A DNA stretch of 13,386 nt from Thiobacillaceae bacterium (GTDB taxonomy: Bacteria; Pseudomonadota; Gammaproteobacteria; Burkholderiales; Thiobacillaceae), in the NCBI GenBank assembly GCA_012274165.1, contig JAAPAA010000305.1:1-13386 (forward strand), in the 5' to 3' direction. The translations under genes and the position numbers were made by a program. The notes under the pieces are model-generated. The model had not been told where the DNA came from. It ran no database searches and worked only from the letters and a program-made list of their open reading frames with translations. This document shows positions 1 through 5,840 of the stretch, piece by piece (positions within the stretch are counted from its first letter, which is position 1; each line of letters opens with the position of its first letter).

Positions 1-100
1 CCGCCACACGCGCGATTTCACCCGCGCGGGAGACGCCGTCGAGGTCCTGGTAGAGCGGCTTGAGGAACTCGTCGAGGCGGTCGAGATCCATTCGGGACAT
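1..100 (-). CDS. N-terminus of an unidentified protein, truncated by the window edge
   Basis: The minus strand reads openly from an ATG at 98-100 to the left edge. It gives about 33 residues that begin MSRMDLDRLDEFLKPLYQ and continue DLDGVSRAGEIARVA. The peptide is acidic and helical-looking. It has the feel of the N-terminus of a cytosolic enzyme or HD-type phosphohydrolase, but too little is present to assign a family. Nearly every codon ends in G or C, more strictly than in the genes to the right, which supports real coding and hints at a different origin or codon bias. No clear ribosome binding site is visible upstream. It runs away from the DUF3465 gene. Confidence 0.5.
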   Translation of the reverse strand, partial: MSRMDLDRLDEFLKPLYQDLDGVSRAGEIARVA

Positions 101-157
101 TGTGCACCAGCGAGGTGCCCGTGATCGTGGCGCCTGGCGCGGGTCGCCAGCAGAACG

Positions 158-186
158 AAAAAAGGCCGGCCTCTGAGGGCCGGCCT
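158..186 (-). terminator. Intrinsic terminator-like hairpin oriented to the left
   Basis: AGGCCGGCC at 163-171 pairs perfectly with GGCCGGCCT at 178-186 across a six-base loop. On the minus strand the stem is followed by six T (A158-163 on the plus strand), the form of a rho-independent terminator for leftward transcription. The plus-strand side has no T tract. No minus-strand gene lies immediately to the right for it to terminate. Confidence 0.6.
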
Positions 187-343
187 GTCGATCGCGCTCG
201 TCCCCGCTCCGGGCGCGTCTGATGGGTCTGGAGCGGTTGCTCAGGCTGGCGTATCCACACGTGCCGGTGAGGGCAACGATGCTGCAATCGATCACGCCTT
301 TGCCAACCGCCTTGGCAACCAGCAGCTTGAGGGCAAGGGGGTA
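187..343 (+). other. Start-less 5' extension of the DUF3465 frame and possible junction
   Basis: The reading frame of the DUF3465 gene stays open upstream to position 125, but contains no ATG, GTG or TTG between 125 and 344. From about 275 the translation (NDAAIDHAFANRLGNQQLEG) looks like the normal beginning of a mature DUF3465 protein. Before that it gives a Gly/Ala/Ser-rich stretch without the charged N-terminus and hydrophobic core of a signal peptide. Together with the orphan leftward terminator just upstream, this suggests that the original 5' end has been replaced by unrelated DNA or altered by a sequence or assembly error. A CTG start (134, 173 or 185) cannot be excluded. Confidence 0.4.
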
Positions 344-607
344 GTGGAAAAGCTGCTGCCGGACGACAACAACGGCAGCCGGCATCAGCGCTTCATCGTG
401 CGGCTGGATTCCGGGCGGACGCTGCTGGTGTCCCACAACATCGATCTGGCATCGCGCATTGATTCGTTGCACGCGGGCGATACGGTCGCCTTTTATGGTG
501 AGTATGAGTGGAACCCGAAAGGCGGCGTGATTCACTGGACGCACCGCGATCCGCAGGGACGCCACGTCGCCGGCTGGATCAGGCACGACAGGAGAATCTA
601 TCAATAA
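344..607 (+). CDS. DUF3465 family protein, 5' end uncertain
   Basis: The 87-residue reading from the GTG at 344 contains the family's recognisable core: LLPDDNNGSRHQRFIV, then SHNIDLASRID, then FYGEYEWNPKGGVIHWTH and a C-terminal DPQGRHVAGWIRH. The family is a small, probably exported OB-fold-like domain of unknown function, usually preceded by a signal peptide. GTG 344 is only the first usable start codon. Recognisable family sequence begins about 23 codons earlier, near 275, so the true protein is almost certainly longer or the gene is damaged. A purine-rich AAGGGG sits only three bases before the GTG. The stop overlaps the next gene's start (TAATG), which indicates translational coupling. 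Family assignment is from motif recall. Confidence 0.75.
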   Translation: MEKLLPDDNNGSRHQRFIVRLDSGRTLLVSHNIDLASRIDSLHAGDTVAFYGEYEWNPKGGVIHWTHRDPQGRHVAGWIRHDRRIYQ

Positions 608-975
608 TGGAGCGGCCTGCCATGCCTGCTTTCAAACTGCCACATTCCCTTGCAGTCTGGAACACGCCCAGCTTCGGCGCACGCTTCAAGCATGAAGTCG
701 AGCAACTTGACGCCACCCTCTTGCCGTTGCAGCAGGGTTTGTCCGCAACGAGCTGGGTGGCGGAGAAGCCGTTCACGGTGATGCTGCTCGGGGCGACGGC
801 GACGGGCGATTGCTTGCGGGTGAAGGCGGGGGTTTTCTACGCCGGAATCCTCGGCGGCTGCAGCTGCGCCGATGACCCGACGCCGCTGGACACGCAGCCG
901 GAATATTGCGAGCTATGGTTCGAAATCGACATGCGCAACGGCGAAACCCACGCCAAGCTGGTACTGGAAACCTGA
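607..975 (+). CDS. Conserved hypothetical protein with a GCSCADDPTP motif
   Basis: This is a 122-residue protein starting at the ATG that overlaps the preceding stop (TAATG at 605-609); the ATG at 622 (MPAFKLPHSLAVW) is an alternative start. It has no signal peptide or membrane segment and is probably cytosolic. The notable feature is the block GGCSCADDPTP around residues 84-93 with Cys85 and Cys87, plus Cys101 in EYCELWFEI and Cys69. This is a metal- or redox-capable arrangement, though no function is known to me. I recall similar proteins (start LPHSLAxWNTP, motif CSCADDPTP) in Betaproteobacteria, so it is probably a real conserved gene. It is coupled to the DUF3465 gene and converges with the DsrC-like gene 64 bases away. 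Confidence 0.8.
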   Translation: MERPAMPAFKLPHSLAVWNTPSFGARFKHEVEQLDATLLPLQQGLSATSWVAEKPFTVMLLGATATGDCLRVKAGVFYAGILGGCSCADDPTPLDTQPEYCELWFEIDMRNGETHAKLVLET

Positions 976-1039
976 ATCCGATCAATTCCCCTTGTCGCCT
1001 GCCCCTGCCATAGCCGATGAGGCGCGGCGTTGGCGAAAG

Positions 1040-1411
1040 CTAGGCCACGCTGCCGAAACTGCTGTCGCTGGCCATGAAAGGTGCTTTCAAGCCGGCCAGA
1101 CGGCAACTCTGTGCAATGGGGCCGCCCGGGAACAGGGTGTAAAGATATTTCAGGCCGCCTTGCAGGTGGAAGTGTTCGTCCAGCGCGTCGTGCAGGTCGC
1201 GCAGGCTGATGACGGTTTCGTCTTCATGATGCGCATAATAATTCTGCAGGGCGCGAACGACTTCCCAGTGCGTTTCGGTGAGCTCCAGGTTTTCCGCGCG
1301 CGCAGTCTTCATCGCATCTTCCCGCGTCCAGCCAAATGGCGCATAGGGAAAGTCCGGATTGGTTGCAGGTTCGTTGATCAGTTTGTTGATGTCGGTTGAA
1401 ACGTGCAGCAT
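1040..1411 (-). CDS. DsrC/TusE-family sulfur-relay-like protein, single-cysteine variant
   Basis: This 123-residue protein matches the DsrC/TusE fold along its length: PYAPFGWTREDA (22-33), LTETHWEVVRALQNYY (44-59), then LKYLYTLFPGGPIAQSC (87-103) and RLAGL. DsrC proteins carry sulfur on a mobile C-terminal arm with two cysteines: CysA next to the C-terminus and CysB about 11 residues earlier. TusE keeps only CysA. Here Cys103 occupies the CysB site and is the only cysteine. The CysA site is Ala114, followed by a Ser-rich tail (DSSFGSVA). It therefore cannot form the CysA-CysB disulfide or trisulfide of classical DsrC, and may be a regulatory or partner-binding paralogue. The start is well supported by GAAGGAGA upstream of the ATG. 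It is monocistronic and convergent with the cysteine-motif gene. Confidence 0.88.
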   Translation of the reverse strand: MLHVSTDINKLINEPATNPDFPYAPFGWTREDAMKTARAENLELTETHWEVVRALQNYYAHHEDETVISLRDLHDALDEHFHLQGGLKYLYTLFPGGPIAQSCRLAGLKAPFMASDSSFGSVA

Positions 1412-1747
1412 GATTTGTCTCCTTCAACAGTTGGACATCCTCAGGATAGGTTAGAGGTGTTTCGATTCAAGTCTCGATCCAACGGGGGGAGGCTGGCCAA
1501 CGCGGTCGACTTCGATCAATTGTCTGAATGGCTGCAGCAGTCGAAAAACGGGTTGAGCCGGCATCAAATGGGAGATGCTCCCTGCTTGGTTTTTTTAAAA
1601 TGTTTCGCCATTGATACATGAGACGAAGCGACGAATTTCGCGCAGGGCGGCTGCATCGCTTATGCTGGCGGTTATTTTTCGCTCAAGCATCGGCCTGACT
1701 TTAAAAATGGGCCACGGGAGTGAGCCGTATTTATCCAGGAAATCCCC
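1412..1747. other. 336-base intergenic gap between divergent genes
   Basis: The region separates the divergent DsrC-like and RHH-like genes and must hold both promoters. Near its left end is a plausible leftward promoter for the DsrC-like gene. Around 1570-1596 a short stem (GGGAG/CTCCC, 3-base loop) lies seven bases before a run of seven T. It is too weak to call a terminator. The right half is more AT-rich than its surroundings, with T and A runs near 1590-1600, 1670-1680 and 1700. I see no convincing gene, RNA fold or repeat. Confidence 0.5.
1443..1470 (-). promoter_or_regulatory. Candidate sigma70 promoter for the DsrC-like gene
   Basis: Reading leftward, TTGAAT (1470-1465) and TATCCT (1448-1443) are separated by 16 bases and lie about 32 bases upstream of the ATG. 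Each box matches 4 of 6 consensus positions. Plausible by position, but weak. Confidence 0.3.
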
Positions 1748-2026
1748 ATGAAAAAATCCGATCTCGACAGAAATGAAGAGCTGAAAATCACGGGCCAGAT
1801 GAAGCAAGCCGGTACGCCGGATCGCTTTGGCAGCGCGGCCGGTCCGAAAACTTCGCGTCGCGAGCAGCGCAAGCTTGAGCAGGCGCAGGGCCTGGTTGCG
1901 TTTGCCACCAAGCTCGATGGCGAACTGGTCAAGCAAATCCAGGCTTTGGCAGCAGCGCGCAAGACGGGTGTGAACGAGACGGTTGCGGATTTGCTGCGCA
2001 AGGGCCTGGCTGACGCCAACGTCTAA
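1748..2026 (+). CDS. Small basic protein with a ribbon-helix-helix-like C-terminus
   Basis: A 92-residue protein. Residues 1-48 are charged, Lys/Arg/Gln-rich and probably disordered. Residues 50-89 (VAFATKLDGELVKQIQAL, a short turn, then TGVNETVADLLRKGLADA) have the pattern of a ribbon-helix-helix DNA-binding fold: a short strand, a helix, the GVN turn and a second helix with a hydrophobic LL. Such folds occur in small dimeric repressors and antitoxin-type regulators. No toxin partner is adjacent. The ATG is preceded by AGGA at normal spacing. The gene ends 30 bases before the HD-GYP gene and probably shares its transcript, so it may act on that operon or on c-di-GMP-related genes. The RHH call is pattern-based and tentative. 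Confidence 0.7.
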   Translation: MKKSDLDRNEELKITGQMKQAGTPDRFGSAAGPKTSRREQRKLEQAQGLVAFATKLDGELVKQIQALAAARKTGVNETVADLLRKGLADANV

Positions 2027-2056
2027 ACTGGGCGGTTAACAGAAAGTGTCACATCG

Positions 2057-3346
2057 ATGAACGGGTTGGAACAACGCATCAGTGTCGAGCAGGTGAGAGT
2101 GGGGCTGTACATTCGTCTGGAAGACTGGATGGACCATCCCTTCCTGTTTAGCAGTTTCAAGGTGCGCAACGAAAAACAGGTGCAGGTGCTGCGTTCCCTG
2201 GGAATGACGCATGTGCTTTACGATCCCACGAAAAGCGAACTGCAGCCGTTGCCGCCCCCTGCGGTGGATGCGCCGCCGCCGCTGCCACCGCTACCGCCGC
2301 CGATCGATCCCGAAGTGGAGGCAATGTGGGCGGAAAAGCAGGCGCGGCGTGAAAAGCTTACCGCGCAGCGTGAGGCCCTGGGCCGCTGTGACAAGAAATT
2401 CTGCGCGGGCGTTGCGACAGTCAAATTGCTGTTGCGCAATCTGTTTTCACGTTCGGGTGAATCCATCCAGCAGGCACACGCGCTGGTGGCGGACATGGTT
2501 GATTCGATGCTGGACGATAAGGATATCGTGCTGCATCTGATGAATGCCAAGGCGGGGGATGAAAGCTCGTATTTCCACGCACTCAACGTCACCGTGCTTG
2601 CGCTGATGCTGGGCAAGGAGGCGAAGTTGGATGCCGGGGAGATGCGCGCGCTGGGCCTGGGTGCGCTGTTGCATGATCTGGGCAAGGAAAAAGTGCCAAG
2701 CCAGATCCGGCTGAAGAAAACGCCCTGGACCGCAGCGGAACGCAACTTTAACCAGCTGCATGTGGCGTATGGCCTGGAGATGCTGCAGCAGCTACCGGAT
2801 ATCGCTGCAGCTGCGCTTGAAGTGGTTGCGATGCATCATGAGTTGCTCGACGGCAGCGGCTTTCCGGACAAACTCAAAGGCGGGCAGATTGGCCGGCTCG
2901 CACGCATCGCCTGCATCGTCAATGCCTTCGATAACTATTGCAATCCCGTCAACCTGGCGGAGGCAATGACGCCAGCCGAAGCACTTGCCTTCATGTTCAA
3001 GTATGAGAAGGGCAAATTCGACCCGGATTTGATGCAGCTCTTTATCCGCTGCATGGGCGTGTATCCGCCAGGCAGCGTGGTGCAGTTGAGTAATGGCCAG
3101 ACTGGCCTGGTGATGAGTGTGAACGCCGAGCAACTGTTGCAACCCTCGGTGCTGATCTACGACCCGGATATTCCCAAGGATGAAGCCTTATGGCTGGACT
3201 TGCGCGAAGCACGCGACCTGTCGGTGGTGAAAACGCTGCGCCCGCAGGAACTGTGCAAGGCCGTGCTGGATTACCTCGACCCGCGCACGCGTGTCAGCTA
3301 TTACGCCGATAGTGGTCGTACGCCTGATCGGCCTCACCGCGGCTGA
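2057..3346 (+). CDS. DUF3391 and HD-GYP domain protein, probable c-di-GMP phosphodiesterase
   Basis: A 429-residue cytosolic protein. Residues 5-60 resemble DUF3391, the N-terminal domain common on HD-GYP proteins (VEQVRVGLYIRLEDWMDHPF). A proline-rich linker follows at 64-83. The HD-GYP domain covers about 120-335: His174, HD at 206-207 with Lys210 (LLHDLGKEKVP), His235, then HHELLDGSGFP at 260-270 and Asp292. HD-GYP enzymes hydrolyse cyclic di-GMP to pGpG or GMP using two or three metal ions. Metal ligands appear intact, but the signature reads GFP rather than GYP. About 95 further residues after the domain include a small beta-rich segment (PPGSVVQLSNGQTGLV) typical of this subfamily. No receiver or transmembrane domain is present. 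The ATG has only a weak purine-rich upstream (AGAAAG). It is convergent with feoB, with no obvious terminator in the 83-base gap. Confidence 0.9.
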   Translation: MNGLEQRISVEQVRVGLYIRLEDWMDHPFLFSSFKVRNEKQVQVLRSLGMTHVLYDPTKSELQPLPPPAVDAPPPLPPLPPPIDPEVEAMWAEKQARREKLTAQREALGRCDKKFCAGVATVKLLLRNLFSRSGESIQQAHALVADMVDSMLDDKDIVLHLMNAKAGDESSYFHALNVTVLALMLGKEAKLDAGEMRALGLGALLHDLGKEKVPSQIRLKKTPWTAAERNFNQLHVAYGLEMLQQLPDIAAAALEVVAMHHELLDGSGFPDKLKGGQIGRLARIACIVNAFDNYCNPVNLAEAMTPAEALAFMFKYEKGKFDPDLMQLFIRCMGVYPPGSVVQLSNGQTGLVMSVNAEQLLQPSVLIYDPDIPKDEALWLDLREARDLSVVKTLRPQELCKAVLDYLDPRTRVSYYADSGRTPDRPHRG

Positions 3347-3429
3347 GTCCGTCGCCGCAACTTTTACATCCCCTGCTGTTTTGCATGACTCGCTTTGGCG
3401 TAAACCGGACAGGCGCTGCCGTTTGTGCT

Positions 3430-5337
3430 TTAGCCCAGTCCGGCAGCAAGTGCCAGCTGATAGGTGATAAACGCGGCCAGATAGGCCAACGCAAATAAAT
3501 ATCCCGCCATGATCAGCGGCATGGTCCAGCCGCCGGTTTCGCGCTTGACCGTTGCCAGCGTGGCGAGGCACTGTGGTGCAAACACGAACCATGCCAGCAG
3601 CGACAAGGCAGTGGCGAGGCTCCAGCTATTCGCGATCAGCGGGGTCAGAGCCAGCGCGGTGTCGTTGCCTGTCGCCGATAGTGAATACACGGTCCCGAGC
3701 GCACTGACCGCGACTTCGCGCGCGGCTAGTCCCGGCACCAGCGCGATGCTGATTTGCCAGTTGAAACCGATGGGGGCGAATACCTTCGCCAGCGCGTACC
3801 CCAACTGACCTGCAAAACTGTATTCGATCGGCGCGCCGCTTGCGCCTGCGGGTGGGGCGGGGAAGCTCGCCAGAAACCACAGCAAGATGGTGAGAACCAG
3901 AATGATGCCGCCGACCCGCTTGATGAAAATCGTCGCGCGCTGCCACAGGCCGATGGCGACGTTGCGCAGGCGCGGCCAGTGGTAGCTTGGCAGTTCCATC
4001 ATCAATGGATGCATGAGCTGGCGCGCAGTAAAGCGCTTGAGCAGCCAGGCGACGGCCAGCGCACCGACGATGCCCGCCACGTACAGAAAAAACAGCACCA
4101 GCCCCTGCAATTCGAACAGCCCTCCCACATCGCGGCGCGGGATGAAGGCGCTGATCAGCAGCGCATACACCGGCAGCCGCGCCGAGCAGGTCATCATGGG
4201 GGCGATCATGATGGTGACCAGACGGTCGCGCGTATTGGTGATGGTGCGCGCAGCCATGATGCCGGGAATCGCACAGGCGAAGCTCGACAGCAGGGGAATG
4301 AACGAGCGGCCGGACAGCCCGACGCCGCCCATCAGGCGGTCGAGCAGAAAGGCCGCGCGCGGCAGGTAGCCGGATTCTTCCAGCACCAGAATGAAAAAAT
4401 ACAGAATGAGAATCTGCGGCAGAAATACCAGCACGCCGCCTGCGCCGGCAATCACGCCGTCGACCAGCAGGCTGCGTATCCAGCCATCGGGCAGCAGGCC
4501 TGAAACGGTATTGCCAAGCATGGTGGTTGCCGTTTCGATCCAGCCCATCGGCGCCGCTGCCCAGGCGAACACCGCCTGAAAAATCAGGAACAGCACGACG
4601 GCCAGCAGCGGCGGCCCGATCAGCGGATGCAGCACGATGCGGTCGATGCGGTCGCTGGCCAGATGCGGCACTGCCGTGTCGAGTCCCATGCCTTGCAGGA
4701 TGCGGCGCACGGCATCGTGGTCGGCTTCGATGTTGGGGTCGTTGCCCAGTTTGTCGGCGTGCTCGTCGGGCAGCGTCGTGGCTGTGGCGTCCTGCCGCCA
4801 GCGTTCGGGTTGACCGAGCAGCTCCAGCAAGGCATCGGCCCCTTCGGCGTTGACCGCTACCGTGTTTACCACCGGCAGACCGAGCGCTGCCGTCAGCGCT
4901 GCCGCGTCGACCTGGATGCCGCGTGCGGCGGCGAGGTCGGTCATGTTGAGCGCGACCACGCACGGCAGGCCGAGGCGTTTGACTGCCAGCACCAGCCGCA
5001 GATTGCGTCGCAGATTGGTCGCGTCGACCACGCACACCACCAGATCGGGACGTTTTTCGCCTATGGCGTGGCCGCTCAGCACGTCGCAGGTCACTTTTTC
5101 GTCGGGCGAACGCGGATGCAGGCTGTAGGTGCCCGGCAGGTCGAGTACCCGCAAGTGCTTGCCGGCCGGCGTGGTGAGCTTGCCTTCCTTGCGTTCAACC
5201 GTGACGCCCGCGTAGTTGGCGACTTTCTGGTGGCTGCCGGTCAGCCGGTTGAACAGTGCGGTCTTGCCGCAATTGGGATTGCCGACCAAAGCGACCAGGG
5301 GGCCGGCGGGGTGGACGTAGACAATCGAGGTTTTCAT
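3430..5337 (-). CDS. feoB: Ferrous iron transport protein B
   Basis: FeoB is the inner-membrane ferrous-iron permease with an N-terminal cytosolic G domain. From the ATG at 5337, which overlaps the feoA stop as ATGA, the protein has 635 residues. The G motifs are clear: GNPNCGKT (19-26, G1), GVT (45-47, in the switch I/G2 region), DLPG (66-69, G3) and NMTD (131-134, G4). After a helical spacer the membrane part begins near residue 238. It contains the two conserved Cys-bearing gate segments, FACAIPGIMAART (353-365) and MTCSARLPVYALL (382-394). It is shorter than the roughly 770-residue Escherichia coli protein but within the range of compact FeoB proteins. The frame can be extended upstream to 5370, but that lies inside feoA and loses the coupling, so the start at 5337 is preferred. 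No feoC follows; the next gene is convergent. Confidence 0.97.
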   Translation of the reverse strand: MKTSIVYVHPAGPLVALVGNPNCGKTALFNRLTGSHQKVANYAGVTVERKEGKLTTPAGKHLRVLDLPGTYSLHPRSPDEKVTCDVLSGHAIGEKRPDLVVCVVDATNLRRNLRLVLAVKRLGLPCVVALNMTDLAAARGIQVDAAALTAALGLPVVNTVAVNAEGADALLELLGQPERWRQDATATTLPDEHADKLGNDPNIEADHDAVRRILQGMGLDTAVPHLASDRIDRIVLHPLIGPPLLAVVLFLIFQAVFAWAAAPMGWIETATTMLGNTVSGLLPDGWIRSLLVDGVIAGAGGVLVFLPQILILYFFILVLEESGYLPRAAFLLDRLMGGVGLSGRSFIPLLSSFACAIPGIMAARTITNTRDRLVTIMIAPMMTCSARLPVYALLISAFIPRRDVGGLFELQGLVLFFLYVAGIVGALAVAWLLKRFTARQLMHPLMMELPSYHWPRLRNVAIGLWQRATIFIKRVGGIILVLTILLWFLASFPAPPAGASGAPIEYSFAGQLGYALAKVFAPIGFNWQISIALVPGLAAREVAVSALGTVYSLSATGNDTALALTPLIANSWSLATALSLLAWFVFAPQCLATLATVKRETGGWTMPLIMAGYLFALAYLAAFITYQLALAAGLG

Positions 5338-5606
5338 GCTGCCGTCTCGTCCAGCGTGACCTGCACGCACGCCGCTTCAATCCGCCGCAGCGCGAAGGTC
5401 GAATTGCCGACACGTATCACCAGCGGGTCGCCGCCGGGAAGAGCGCGGTTCATCACCATTGCGCGTTCGCCGGGCAGAAAGCCGATCTCTTCCAGCCAGT
5501 CGTGCCATTCGGGCGCATTGGGCGGTGCTGTGATGCGGTCGATGGTGCAGGCCTGGTGGTCTGCAAGCTGAGCCAGAGTGAGCGAAGGCACGGCAGTTTG
5601 GGTCAT
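5334..5606 (-). CDS. feoA: Ferrous iron transport protein A
   Basis: FeoA is a small cytosolic SH3-like protein needed for FeoB-dependent iron uptake. This 90-residue product has the expected layout: a Leu-rich start (SLTLAQLADHQACTIDRI), then LEEIGFLPGERAMVMNRALPGGDPLVIRVGNSTFALRRIEA in pieces recognisable as the barrel, with the family's GxxPGxxV-like turn (residues 42-52) and the closing ALRRxEA segment. Its stop overlaps the feoB start by four bases. Its own start overlaps the end of a small upstream ORF by ATGA. No good Shine-Dalgarno sequence precedes it, which fits translation by coupling. A Fur-box-like palindrome lies about 180 bases upstream, so iron-dependent repression is expected. 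Confidence 0.95.
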   Translation of the reverse strand: MTQTAVPSLTLAQLADHQACTIDRITAPPNAPEWHDWLEEIGFLPGERAMVMNRALPGGDPLVIRVGNSTFALRRIEAACVQVTLDETAA

Positions 5607-5773
5607 GAGCTGGCTTGTTTATGGGCTTGCGGTTGAGCAAAAACGTGCTGTTCCTGTACTTGATGCAGTTGCAAGGGCTTGTGGCGCCAGCCCATGCGAA
5701 TGCACGCGACAAGCATAACAGGCGCGCGAGTCATGAAACTCAGTAAGCCAGCGGCAGCCAGAGAGTCTTGCAT
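5603..5773 (-). CDS. Candidate 56-residue leader ORF overlapping feoA
   Basis: An open frame in the feo leader runs from ATG 5773 to a TGA at 5605-5603. That stop overlaps the feoA ATG (5606-5604) in an ATGA, the same junction used between feoA and feoB. The product starts MQDSLAAAGLLSFMTRAP, has a short hydrophobic patch (VMLVACIRMGW) and ends in a Gln/His-rich tail (QLHQVQEQHVFAQPQAHKQA). An internal ATG at 5734 would give 43 residues. In favour: the overlap, the position just downstream of the Fur box and candidate -10, and the lack of a Shine-Dalgarno before feoA. Against: no clear ribosome binding site of its own, third-position GC near half and lower than in feoB, and no family I recognise. 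It may be a real small protein, a regulatory leader peptide or chance. Confidence 0.4.
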   Translation of the reverse strand: MQDSLAAAGLLSFMTRAPVMLVACIRMGWRHKPLQLHQVQEQHVFAQPQAHKQASS

Positions 5774-5784
5774 CCGTTGCAAAC

Positions 5785-5803
5785 AACAATGGTTCTCATT
5801 CTA
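5785..5803 (-). promoter_or_regulatory. Fur-box-like operator upstream of feoAB
   Basis: On the minus strand the site reads TAGAATGAGAACCATTGTT. It matches about 12 of 19 positions of the classical Fur box, including 10 of the 13 central bases (AATGAGAACCATT against AATGATTATCATT). TAGAAT at 5803-5798 matches 5 of 6 bases of a sigma70 -10 box and overlaps the operator, so Fur-Fe(II) binding there would block polymerase. No good -35 box is seen at 17 bases. The site lies between the CDF gene's stop and feoA, as expected for an iron-repressed feo promoter. Confidence 0.6.
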
Positions 5804-5840
5804 ACGCATCAAATGCCAACTTCCTGTTTGACAAAAACCT

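Noticed and set aside
1565..1600. Short stem followed by seven T, a possible terminator
   Set aside because: The stem has only five base pairs, lies seven bases from the T run, and no plus-strand gene ends just upstream.
1403..1621. 72-codon plus-strand frame in the gap between the DsrC-like and RHH-like genes
   Set aside because: It starts inside the antisense DsrC-like 5' end, has no ribosome binding site, and its product has no recognisable pattern.
3347..3443. Inverted repeat CCGGAC/GTCCGG near the convergent HD-GYP and feoB ends as a terminator
   Set aside because: The stem is six bases with a 27-base loop, it includes the feoB stop, and no T tract follows.
3626..5035. 469-codon minus-strand frame within feoB
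   Set aside because: It is an out-of-frame Arg/Ala/His-rich reading of feoB codons with no domain signal.
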